This document shows positions 7,984 to 14,816 of a stretch of 28,128 nucleotides of DNA, in pieces. The stretch is from an uncultured Coriobacteriaceae bacterium (GTDB taxonomy: Bacteria > Actinomycetota > Coriobacteriia > Coriobacteriales > Eggerthellaceae). The stretch lies in the NCBI GenBank assembly GCA_902767025.1, contig CACXFZ010000138.1:1-28128 (forward strand), in the 5' to 3' direction. Both the position numbers and the translations under genes were made by a program. The notes under the pieces were generated by a model. That model ran no database searches and had not been told where the DNA came from. It was given only the letters and a program-made list of their open reading frames with translations. Position 1 is the first letter of the stretch, and each line of letters begins with the position of its first letter.

Positions 7984-8754
7984 CTAGTCTTCGTAGCGAT
8001 TCAGGAACGCCTTCGTGCGGTTGTGCTGGGGGTTGTTGATCACCTGGTCGGGAGTACCCTGCTCCACGATGACCCCGCCGTCGATGAACCCGATATGGTC
8101 GGCCACATCGCGCGCGAACGCCATCTCGTGCGTGACGATCACCATCGTCATATGCTGCTCGGCAAGGTTGCGGATGACCTTGAGCACTTCCTGGGTGAGT
8201 TCGGGGTCGAGCGCGCTGGTGGGCTCGTCGAAGTACAGGATCTCGGGGTTCATGCACAGGGCGCGTGCGATGGACACGCGCTGCTGCTGGCCACCGGAAA
8301 GCTCGCAGGGCACCTTGTTCTCGTTGCCTTCCAGCCCCATGCGTGCCAACAGGCCGCGCGCCTGCTCTTCCACTTCCGCGCGCGGACGCTTCTGCACGTT
8401 GATCGGCGCGTCCATGATGTTCTTCATCACGGAGTAATGCGGGAACAGGTTGTAGTTCTGGAACACCAGCCCGAAGCGCAAGCGGGCTTCCTTGAGCACG
8501 TCCTTGCCGCCGTAGACCGCCGTGCCGTCCTTGTCCTCGGCCACGACCAGGTCGCCGTAGCGCAAAGAACCTGCGTCGAAGCGGTCGAGCAGCGTGGCGC
8601 AGCGCAGCAGCGTGGACTTGCCTCCGCCCGACGCGCCGATGATGGCAACCACCTGCTTGGGCATGACCTCCAACGTGATGCCCTTGAGCACGTGGTTTCC
8701 TGCAAAGCTCTTGTGCACATCCCGTATGCTTACCAGCGGCTGGACGTCGGACAC
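7984..8754 (-). CDS. Polar amino acid ABC transporter, ATP-binding protein (GlnQ/HisP type)
   Basis: Energises uptake of a polar amino acid with the permease and lipoprotein encoded just upstream. The 256 residues carry Walker A GASGGGKST, Q-loop VFQNYNLFPH, signature LSGGQQQRVSIARAL, Walker B ILYFDEPTSALDPE and the switch His in IVTHEM, all characteristic of the GlnQ/HisP branch. An insertion around YGDLVVAEDKDGTAVYGGKDVL follows the first strand region. The start chosen is GTG 8754, which has AAGGA 8 nt upstream; a GTG three codons earlier (8763) is only one base from that site. It follows the permease stop by 18 nt. The substrate cannot be named from sequence. Confidence 0.95.
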   Translation of the reverse strand: MSDVQPLVSIRDVHKSFAGNHVLKGITLEVMPKQVVAIIGASGGGKSTLLRCATLLDRFDAGSLRYGDLVVAEDKDGTAVYGGKDVLKEARLRFGLVFQNYNLFPHYSVMKNIMDAPINVQKRPRAEVEEQARGLLARMGLEGNENKVPCELSGGQQQRVSIARALCMNPEILYFDEPTSALDPELTQEVLKVIRNLAEQHMTMVIVTHEMAFARDVADHIGFIDGGVIVEQGTPDQVINNPQHNRTKAFLNRYED

Positions 8755-8772
8755 GACACACACATCCTTACG

Positions 8773-9426
8773 TTAATCGTGGTAGTAGTCGAGCTTCTTT
8801 TCGGCACGGCTGAGCAGGAACTCGACCACCATCGTGAAGCCCCAGTAGATGGCCGCCGCGATGATGTAGGGCAGCATGCTCACCTGGCTGGCCGCGATGG
8901 CCTTGGCCTGCGTGAACATCTCCATCACTCCCAGCACGAAGGCCAGCGACGTGTCCTTCACCAGCGTGATGACCTCGTTGCCCATCGCAGGCAGGATGCG
9001 CTTGATCACCTGCGGCAGCACGATCTTCATAAACGTCTGGCTACGCGAATATCCCAGCACCTCGGCCGCCTCGTACTGCCCCCTGGGAATGCTCTGGATG
9101 CCGCTGCGGTAGATCTCGGCGAAGTAGGCGGCGTAGTTCAGAATGAAGCCGATGTCGCACGCCCAGAACTTCCAGTCACTGCCCAGCTCCAAACCCAGCA
9201 GGTAGTAGGGGCCGAACATCAGCGCCATCAGCTGCAGCATCAGCGGCGTGCCGCGCATGAACGAGATGTACGCCCGCGTGATCCAGGCCAGCGGCTTGAA
9301 GCTGCTCATGCGGCACAGCGCGATGATGACGCCCAACGGCAGGCTGCCGATGAGCGTCACCACGAAAATCTGAAGCGTCAGAATCAAGCCCGAGCCCAGA
9401 AGGCTCATCATAGTTGCAAATTCCAC
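8773..9426 (-). CDS. Polar amino acid ABC transporter, permease
   Basis: Membrane subunit of the HisM/GlnP family: 217 residues, about five helices. The first segment is LLGSGLILTLQIFVVTLIGS, and the family-specific region AYISFMRGTPLMLQLMALMF and the EAA-type cytoplasmic loop (YEAAEVLGYSRSQTFMKIVLPQ) that contacts the ATPase are clear. A single permease gene is present, so a homodimer is expected. Start is GTG 9426 with GGGAG upstream, 33 nt after the lipoprotein gene. Confidence 0.95.
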   Translation of the reverse strand: MEFATMMSLLGSGLILTLQIFVVTLIGSLPLGVIIALCRMSSFKPLAWITRAYISFMRGTPLMLQLMALMFGPYYLLGLELGSDWKFWACDIGFILNYAAYFAEIYRSGIQSIPRGQYEAAEVLGYSRSQTFMKIVLPQVIKRILPAMGNEVITLVKDTSLAFVLGVMEMFTQAKAIAASQVSMLPYIIAAAIYWGFTMVVEFLLSRAEKKLDYYHD

Positions 9427-9459
9427 GATGCTCCCGAATGCGTTACTGCGTACAAAACC

Positions 9460-10308
9460 TTACTTGAGCACCCAGTTGTCGAAGGACAGGCCCTCGTCGG
9501 CGTACTTCTCGCACAGCTTCTCGACGGTGCCGTCTTCGTACATTTCCTTGAGCGTCTTGGTCACGGTCTCGGCCAGGTCCTTCTGACCCAGGCTGAAGCC
9601 GACGGCGTAGTGCTCGGACGACAAGGGCTCGGAAAGCTGCTCGTACTTGTCGCCGGTGCGCGAGATCTGGTACGCGGCGATGGACAGGTCGCATGCCACG
9701 GCGTCAACCGCGCCGCTGTCAAGCTGCAGGAACGCGTTGTTGTAGTCGCTGATGGTCTGCGGAGCGCCACCGGCCAGAGAAGCGGACAGGTCCTTGTAGT
9801 CGTCGCCTTCGAGCACGTCCAGGGCGGCGGAGTCGACCTGCGTCATGACGGTCTTGCCCTTCAGGTCGTCGAACGTCTTGATGTCGCTGCCCTTCTTCAC
9901 CACGACAACCTGCTCGTTGAGCATGTAGGGCTCGCTGAACTCGTACTTGCCTTCGCGGCCTTCGAGGGTGAACCCGTTCCAGATGCAGGTGATCGAACCG
10001 CTACCCAGCAGGGCGTCCTTGGCGTCCCAGTCGATGGGCTCGGCCTTGTACTCCCAACCGTTGCGCTTGCAGACTTCCTGGGCGAGGTCCAGGTCGAAGC
10101 CGGTGTACTCGCCGTTGTCGCCCACGTAGCCATAGGGCGGATACGCGCTGTCGAAGCCAACGACCAGCGTTCCTTCGGCGGCGCCGGACGCAGACGAGGA
10201 TGCGGCGCTGCTCGACGACGAGCCTCCACCCGCACAGCCCGCCAGCACGAACGCCAGCATGCACGCGGCCAAGGCCGCAACTATCATGGAAACGATCTTC
10301 TTGTTCAT
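9460..10308 (-). CDS. Amino acid ABC transporter substrate-binding lipoprotein
   Basis: Extracytoplasmic ligand-binding protein of family 3. From ATG 10308 it has 282 residues: a lipoprotein signal (basic NKK, hydrophobic core, lipobox LAGC with Cys25), a Ser/Gly/Ala linker (about 26-44) and the two-lobed binding domain starting GTLVVGFDSAYPPYGYVGDN. Typical contacts are visible in GFDLDLAQEV, WDAKDALLGSGSI and the hinge region. The ATG at 10308 is preferred because AAGGA lies 5 nt upstream; an in-frame ATG at 10314 and a longer frame to 10449 have no proper site and would bury the signal peptide. Glutamine, glutamate, cystine or arginine are all possible ligands. Confidence 0.94.
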   Translation of the reverse strand: MNKKIVSMIVAALAACMLAFVLAGCAGGGSSSSSAASSSASGAAEGTLVVGFDSAYPPYGYVGDNGEYTGFDLDLAQEVCKRNGWEYKAEPIDWDAKDALLGSGSITCIWNGFTLEGREGKYEFSEPYMLNEQVVVVKKGSDIKTFDDLKGKTVMTQVDSAALDVLEGDDYKDLSASLAGGAPQTISDYNNAFLQLDSGAVDAVACDLSIAAYQISRTGDKYEQLSEPLSSEHYAVGFSLGQKDLAETVTKTLKEMYEDGTVEKLCEKYADEGLSFDNWVLK

Positions 10309-10383
10309 GGTCATCCTTCCCTTTCCCACCTTGAACATACGTGCCGCGGCACGTCTGCAGCACCCTCGCGACGCTCTTTGCCA

Positions 10384-10417
10384 CTTTAGTGTGCTAAAGC
10401 AGGTCGATAGTATATCA
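10384..10417 (-). promoter_or_regulatory. Extended -10 promoter and palindromic operator of the amino acid importer
   Basis: On the minus strand TGATATACT (10409-10417) is an extended -10 element without a good -35, giving a start near 10402. Immediately downstream is the perfect inverted repeat CTTTAG-TGTG-CTAAAG (10384-10399), 6-bp arms with a 4-nt centre. A repressor bound there would block the start of the lipoprotein gene about 75 bp further on. No regulator gene is adjacent. Confidence 0.6.
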
Positions 10418-10466
10418 CGACATCCAGCGCGTTCGATGCCCGTGGACAAACACCAGAGAAACCCCC

Positions 10467-10500
10467 AGCGCCCGGGACCTCATCTGCGGTCCCGGGCGCT
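10467..10500 (-). terminator. Terminator-like hairpin after groEL
   Basis: A 13-bp perfect stem AGCGCCCGGGACC/GGTCCCGGGCGCT has an 8-nt loop, 58 nt past the groEL stop. On the minus strand the following bases are GGGGGTTTCTC, a modest U tract. It separates groEL from the transporter promoter. Confidence 0.75.
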
Positions 10501-10558
10501 GAAACACCTTTATGTCAGGCTCCGATCGTGCCAAGGAGGCCCTTGGCGCAGCCCGGCG

Positions 10559-12142
10559 CTACTTGATTTCCGTCACACCGGTTTCGGTGGTGAGCATGAC
10601 CGACGAGGCGCTGACGGCGCACTCGAGTGCCAGGCGGCTCACCTTCGCCGAGTCGATGACGCCGGCCTCGATCATCTTGCAGTACTCGCCGGTCGACGCG
10701 TTGTAGCCGTACCCGCTGCCCAACTCGCGGATGCGGGCGATGGCGATGTCGCCTTCGATGTCGGAATTCTCGGCGATCTGGCGCACCGGCTGCTCCAGGG
10801 CGCGCAGCACGATCCGCGCTCCCAGGGCCTCGTCGCCCTCGAGCGATTCGGCGTACTCGCGCACCTGCGGGATGATGTCCAGGTACGTGGCGCCACCGCC
10901 GGGCACGATGCCCTCGGCAGCGGCTGCGCGCGCGGCGTTGATGGCGTCTTCCACGCGCAGACGGCGTTCGCGCACCTCTGCATCGCTCGCCCCGCCCACG
11001 CGGATCAGGCCCACGCCGGCGTCCAGGTACGACAGGCGCTCGCGCAGGCGCACGCGATCGAACTCGTCGGTGGTGTCTTCGGCCTGACGGCGCAGGTCGC
11101 CGATGCGGCTGGCAATGGCATCCGGGTCGCCGCCACCGCCGATGATGGCCGTGTTCTTCAGCTCGACGCGCACCTTTTCGGCCGTGCCCAGCATGTCGAG
11201 CGTGACGTCGGAGAGCTGGTAGCCGAACAGCTCGCGGCTGATCAGCGTCGCGCCCGTGTACAGGGCGATGTCGTCCAGGTAGAGCTTGCGGATCTCGGCG
11301 AAGCCCGGCGGGTTGATGGCCACGCCCTTGATGGCGCCGTGGCCGATGTTGTACATCAGCGTGCCCAGGGCCTTGCGGTCCATCTCGTCGGCGATGACCA
11401 GCAGCGCCTTGCCTGCCGACACCACCTGCTCCATGATGTTCAGGAATGCGCGCGTGTCGGTGATCTTCTCGTCGGTCACCAGTACGCACACGTCGGTGAG
11501 CTCGAGCGTCATGTGCTCCAGGTCCTCCGCCATCTGGGGCAGCAGGAAGCCCTGGTTGATCTGCATGCCCTCGACGATGCGCAGCGACGTGGTCAGGTCG
11601 CCGGAGTCCTCCATCGTCACCGTGGCGCCGGCGCCCACGGCATCGTAGGCATCGGCCACGAGCTTGCCGATCAGCGGGTCCTCGCTCGAAATGACCGCGA
11701 CCTGCTCGAGCGTGTCGCGGGTGTCGCACGGTTGTGCAAGCTCGGCAATCGCATTGGTGGCGACATCGCCTGCACCCTGGATGCCGCGCTTGATGGCCAG
11801 TGGATCGGCGCCCGCCATGACGTTGCGGTTGCCTTCCACGATGATGGTCTGGGCCAGGATGGTGGCCGTGGTCGTGCCGTCGCCTGCGTACTCGTTGGCG
11901 CTGCTGGCCACCTTCTTCAGCATCTGGGCACCCATGTTCTCGGCAGGGTCGGCCAGATCGATGGCCTCGGCGATGGTGACGCCGTCGTTGGTGGTAAGCG
12001 GATGGCGCTTGTCCTTCTTCTGCTGAACCAGCACGTAGCGCCCGGCCGGTCCCAGCGTGCCCCGCACGGCGTCGGCAAGCTTGTTCACGCCCGTGAGCAT
12101 CTTCGCGCGGACGTCTTCTCCATAGAGTATCTGGTTGGGCAT
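10559..12142 (-). CDS. groEL: Divergent GroEL-type chaperonin (solitary)
   Basis: Group I chaperonin subunit of 527 residues. ATPase features are intact: GTLGPAGR, NDGVTIA (Asp53), AGDGTTTAT (Asp88), VEDAINAARAA and EGIVPGGG. The apical, client- and GroES-binding surface departs from the usual pattern: the near-invariant GYLSPYF reads GFLLPQM and APGFGDRRK reads PPGFAEIRK. The protein ends at ETGVTEIK with no Gly-Gly-Met tail. No groES lies upstream or downstream, and the promoter region has no CIRCE repeat. The start ATG has GAAGG 4 nt upstream. It may be a second, specialised chaperonin, or a lineage-specific sole GroEL with groES elsewhere. Its position after the formate dehydrogenase genes could be coincidence, because it has its own promoter. 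Confidence 0.93.
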   Translation of the reverse strand: MPNQILYGEDVRAKMLTGVNKLADAVRGTLGPAGRYVLVQQKKDKRHPLTTNDGVTIAEAIDLADPAENMGAQMLKKVASSANEYAGDGTTTATILAQTIIVEGNRNVMAGADPLAIKRGIQGAGDVATNAIAELAQPCDTRDTLEQVAVISSEDPLIGKLVADAYDAVGAGATVTMEDSGDLTTSLRIVEGMQINQGFLLPQMAEDLEHMTLELTDVCVLVTDEKITDTRAFLNIMEQVVSAGKALLVIADEMDRKALGTLMYNIGHGAIKGVAINPPGFAEIRKLYLDDIALYTGATLISRELFGYQLSDVTLDMLGTAEKVRVELKNTAIIGGGGDPDAIASRIGDLRRQAEDTTDEFDRVRLRERLSYLDAGVGLIRVGGASDAEVRERRLRVEDAINAARAAAAEGIVPGGGATYLDIIPQVREYAESLEGDEALGARIVLRALEQPVRQIAENSDIEGDIAIARIRELGSGYGYNASTGEYCKMIEAGVIDSAKVSRLALECAVSASSVMLTTETGVTEIK

Positions 12143-12175
12143 GGTACCTTCTTTCCTTATCGCAAGCAGCTAGCA

Positions 12176-12184
12176 ATCATACCA
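12176..12184 (-). promoter_or_regulatory. Extended -10 promoter of groEL
   Basis: The minus strand reads TGGTATGAT, a TGn extended -10 with five of six TATAAT matches, placing transcription start near 12169 and leaving a leader of about 27 nt. No convincing -35 is present, and no inverted repeat of the TTAGCACTC type (HrcA/CIRCE) is seen between 12143 and 12245. Confidence 0.6.
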
Positions 12185-12245
12185 CGAGCGCGCGAAAAAG
12201 CAGCCTGCGTGGCCGCAAGCTCAACGTTGCTCTACGAAGTGGCTG

Positions 12246-13142
12246 CTATTGCCTGAAACGGGGGTCCAGCGCCACGTGGTCCAGGCGCGCCATGGCCACG
12301 TCCTCCACTTCCATGACCACCGCCGCACCCAGGTCGTCCTGGAACACCGTGCGCATGTAGTCGCCGCATTCCTCGCAGTTGTGCAGGCGGTGCGCAGCGT
12401 CGCCTTCGATGTGGAACCAGTGCAGCTTGCCCTGGTTCTGCGACCCGCAGCATGCGCAGCGGATGCGCTCGAATTCCCAGGTGGTGCCGCACAACCCGCA
12501 GTACAGGATGCGGTCGTGGCTTTCGATGTCGGTGCCCGACGCCACCGAAGAGGCGCTGGCGGGAGCTCCGCACGCCGGGCAGCGCAGCGGCTTGCCGTGG
12601 TAGAGCTGGTTGGCACGTGCCGCCTTGAAACCATCCTTGAGCTTTTCGGCAGCAGGCTGCAGGTAGGAGCGCACGGCGAACGACGGCACCATCATGAACA
12701 CCGATGCGGGACACGACGAGTCCAGTTCGTAGTCGTCGATGGCGCCCAGACAGGCCTCGACGAAGCCGGCCGGGTCGCTGCCCGCAAGGTCGAGCGGGGC
12801 CTTCGCGGCGAAGGCCTTCCAGTCGTAGTCGCGCAGGACGCCGGCCACTTCGTCGGCAAGCCCGGCGTTTTGCGCCATGTAGTCGGCGACCAGGCCGCAC
12901 GTGCGGGCGAACTCGTCGGCATCGATGGCCACCGGGTTTTCCCGGAACGCCGGCACCTCGTCCCAGTACTGCTTCTCGAGCTCTTCGTCGCCAGCCGCCT
13001 CGTAGCCATCCGCGCCGATGCGCTCGGCCTCGTCCTGCTGGATCTGCCACAGCCCGCGGAAGAACTCGAAGCGTGCCTTGTCCTGATCGTCGCCGTCCTG
13101 CGCATAGCGCTCGATGGCCCGGTCGATTGCTTTCATGTCCAT
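12246..13142 (-). CDS. fdhE: Formate dehydrogenase accessory protein FdhE
   Basis: Cytoplasmic iron-binding assembly factor needed for active respiratory formate dehydrogenase. The 298-residue protein has an acidic helical N-terminal half and a C-terminal rubredoxin-like half with four CxxC pairs: CPACG, CGLCG, CACCG and CEECG, in the family order (LYCGLCGTTWEFERIRCACCG is diagnostic). Start ATG 13142 has AAGGAG 9 nt upstream; an ATG two codons later is less well placed. It is the last gene of the formate dehydrogenase cluster, separated from the cytochrome subunit gene by a strong hairpin. Confidence 0.9.
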   Translation of the reverse strand: MDMKAIDRAIERYAQDGDDQDKARFEFFRGLWQIQQDEAERIGADGYEAAGDEELEKQYWDEVPAFRENPVAIDADEFARTCGLVADYMAQNAGLADEVAGVLRDYDWKAFAAKAPLDLAGSDPAGFVEACLGAIDDYELDSSCPASVFMMVPSFAVRSYLQPAAEKLKDGFKAARANQLYHGKPLRCPACGAPASASSVASGTDIESHDRILYCGLCGTTWEFERIRCACCGSQNQGKLHWFHIEGDAAHRLHNCEECGDYMRTVFQDDLGAAVVMEVEDVAMARLDHVALDPRFRQ

Positions 13143-13171
13143 GGATGAAAACTCCTTGTTTCCTTAAACGA

Positions 13172-13198
13172 AGCGGGAGCGGCAAGACCGCTCCCGCT
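13172..13198 (-). terminator. Hairpin between the cytochrome b gene and fdhE
   Basis: An 11-bp perfect stem AGCGGGAGCGG/CCGCTCCCGCT has a 5-nt loop. On the minus strand it is followed by TCGTTTAAGG, a weak U tract, and the fdhE ribosome site begins soon after. It could act as a partial terminator or 3' stabiliser that lowers fdhE expression relative to the structural subunits. Confidence 0.6.
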
Positions 13199-13223
13199 GC
13201 TGTGTGCGCGAAAGGGGCAGAGG

Positions 13224-13913
13224 TTACACTTCCCTCTCCACAACGTTTTCGCCCTTCTCGATTTCCTCGCGGGCCCAGAAACCCCAGTGGTACAGCGCGT
13301 CGGACTCGGGCACTTCGCCGCTGCCGAACATGAGCTTGCGCGTACCGCGGTAGGGCTGGAAGATGCCCGAACCCAGGTAGAAGTGGGCGGCCACGAACAC
13401 CACGAGCACCATGAAGAACAGGTCGTGGATGAAACGCATGACCGCGATCGTGCCGGGCGAAGCCGCGAACACGCTCGTGCCCAGCCACAGCACCAGGCCG
13501 GAAACGCCCATGGCGATGCCGCCCAGGATGAGCATGCCGTCGGCAACGCGCTGGCCGGACTTGACCTCGTCCTGGTCGGGCATGTGCACGCGCTTGGGGC
13601 CCAGCATGTAGGGCACGAACTTCTTCATGAATTCGAAGTCCTCGGGCGTCCACTTGGTGAAGTACTTGCCCAAGAACGCCTTGAAACCGCCGGGTGCAGC
13701 GATGGCGCTGATGATGGGCACCAGGATGAAGATGGTGCCGACGATGCGATGCGTCACCCTCATGAACTGCGCCACGCCGGGAGCCGCAGCGGCCAGCGGG
13801 GGCACGAAGATGAACAGGCCCGAAATCATCAGCCAGATGCACGAGAACACGACGGTGCCGTGGGTCAGACGCGTTTGCAGGGAATGACGTTTGATGAAGC
13901 GTTTCGTTGCCAT
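13224..13913 (-). CDS. fdnI: Formate dehydrogenase cytochrome b subunit
   Basis: Membrane diheme b-type cytochrome that takes electrons from the Fe-S subunit and reduces the quinone pool. 229 residues, four helices. Likely heme-ligand histidines are in RLTHGTVVFSCIWL (H18), MRVTHRIVG, FIHDLFF and FVAAHFYLG. Loops such as FGSGEVPESDALYHWGFWAREEIEKGE fit the FdnI/FdoI family. The ATG overlaps the stop codon of the Fe-S gene (TAATG), so translation is coupled. As a b-type cytochrome it does not need the Ccm system. Confidence 0.92.
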   Translation of the reverse strand: MATKRFIKRHSLQTRLTHGTVVFSCIWLMISGLFIFVPPLAAAAPGVAQFMRVTHRIVGTIFILVPIISAIAAPGGFKAFLGKYFTKWTPEDFEFMKKFVPYMLGPKRVHMPDQDEVKSGQRVADGMLILGGIAMGVSGLVLWLGTSVFAASPGTIAVMRFIHDLFFMVLVVFVAAHFYLGSGIFQPYRGTRKLMFGSGEVPESDALYHWGFWAREEIEKGENVVEREV

Positions 13914-14800
13914 TATCGCTCACCTGCCTCTTTGTCGATGTGGCGGATCGTCTCGCCGGTGTCCACATCGATGATGTCGTGGTTGACCTCGTCGTAGCGC
14001 ATTTCGTCGCGATGGTAGCCCAAGCCGGTCAGGAACGAGATGCCCAGACCGCCCACCAGTGCCACCGCACCGACGCCCAGGATGGGCTTCATCCAGCCCA
14101 TGGCGCCGAGCAGCGGGCTGGTCTGCGGGTTCTCGGGCAGGCCGTACTGCTCGATGGGGTACTTCAGCACGCGCAGCGTGTGCAAGCCGCCCATCTCGTT
14201 TTCGCCGTAGACGCGCGCCGCTTCGAAGCCCTTTTCCTTCAGCAGATCCACGCGCTCGTGCGCGATCTTGAGCATTTCATCGCGGTCGCCGAACATCAGA
14301 GCGCCAGGCTGGCAGGTGCTCACGCACGCCGGCGCGCGGTCGTTGCGCACGCGGTCGATGCAGGCGGTGCACTTGTTCACCGTGATGTTGTAGCCCGACA
14401 GGCCCACGTTGTGGTAACGGGGCACGTCGAAGGGGCACGCCATGTGGCAGTACTGGCAGCCAGTGCACAGATCGGTGTCGAAGATGACGAAGCCGGTTTC
14501 CTCGTCCTTGTGCATGCAGCCCGAAGGGCACACCTGCACACACGGCGCGTCGGTGCAATGGCTGCAGCCACGGCGGCCGAACGCCCAGTCCACGCCGTAC
14601 TTCTCGCGCGGCTTCTCGTCGAAGCTGATGACCAGACGCGTGTTTTCGTCGAGGTCGGGTGGATTCTGCAGGGTCCCCGACCACTTCTGAGAATTCAGCT
14701 CGATGGGGGACGGAAGCAGGTTCCAGGTTTTGCACGCCACCTGGCAGCCTTTGCAGGCAGAGCAGCGCGAAGAATCGAACATAATTGCCTTTTCAGCCAT
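13913..14800 (-). CDS. fdnH: Formate dehydrogenase iron-sulfur subunit
   Basis: Electron-transfer subunit with four predicted [4Fe-4S] clusters. From ATG 14800 it has 295 residues. Cysteine groups are visible at C13-C16-C19-C23, C79-C82-C87-C91, C112-C115-C118-C122 and C144-C147-C159-C163. Near the C-terminus a single helix (about 233-258, PILGVGAVALVGGLGISFLTG) anchors it in the membrane, as in FdnH. The start is clear: AAGGAGG sits 8 nt upstream, 16 nt after the stop of the catalytic subunit gene. A further 11 in-frame codons upstream are not needed. Confidence 0.94.
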   Translation of the reverse strand: MAEKAIMFDSSRCSACKGCQVACKTWNLLPSPIELNSQKWSGTLQNPPDLDENTRLVISFDEKPREKYGVDWAFGRRGCSHCTDAPCVQVCPSGCMHKDEETGFVIFDTDLCTGCQYCHMACPFDVPRYHNVGLSGYNITVNKCTACIDRVRNDRAPACVSTCQPGALMFGDRDEMLKIAHERVDLLKEKGFEAARVYGENEMGGLHTLRVLKYPIEQYGLPENPQTSPLLGAMGWMKPILGVGAVALVGGLGISFLTGLGYHRDEMRYDEVNHDIIDVDTGETIRHIDKEAGER

Positions 14801-14816
14801 GGATACCGCCTCCTTC

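Noticed and set aside
12143..12245. CIRCE/HrcA operator expected before groEL
   Set aside because: No TTAGCACTC-N9-GAGTGCTAA-like inverted repeat is present on either strand.
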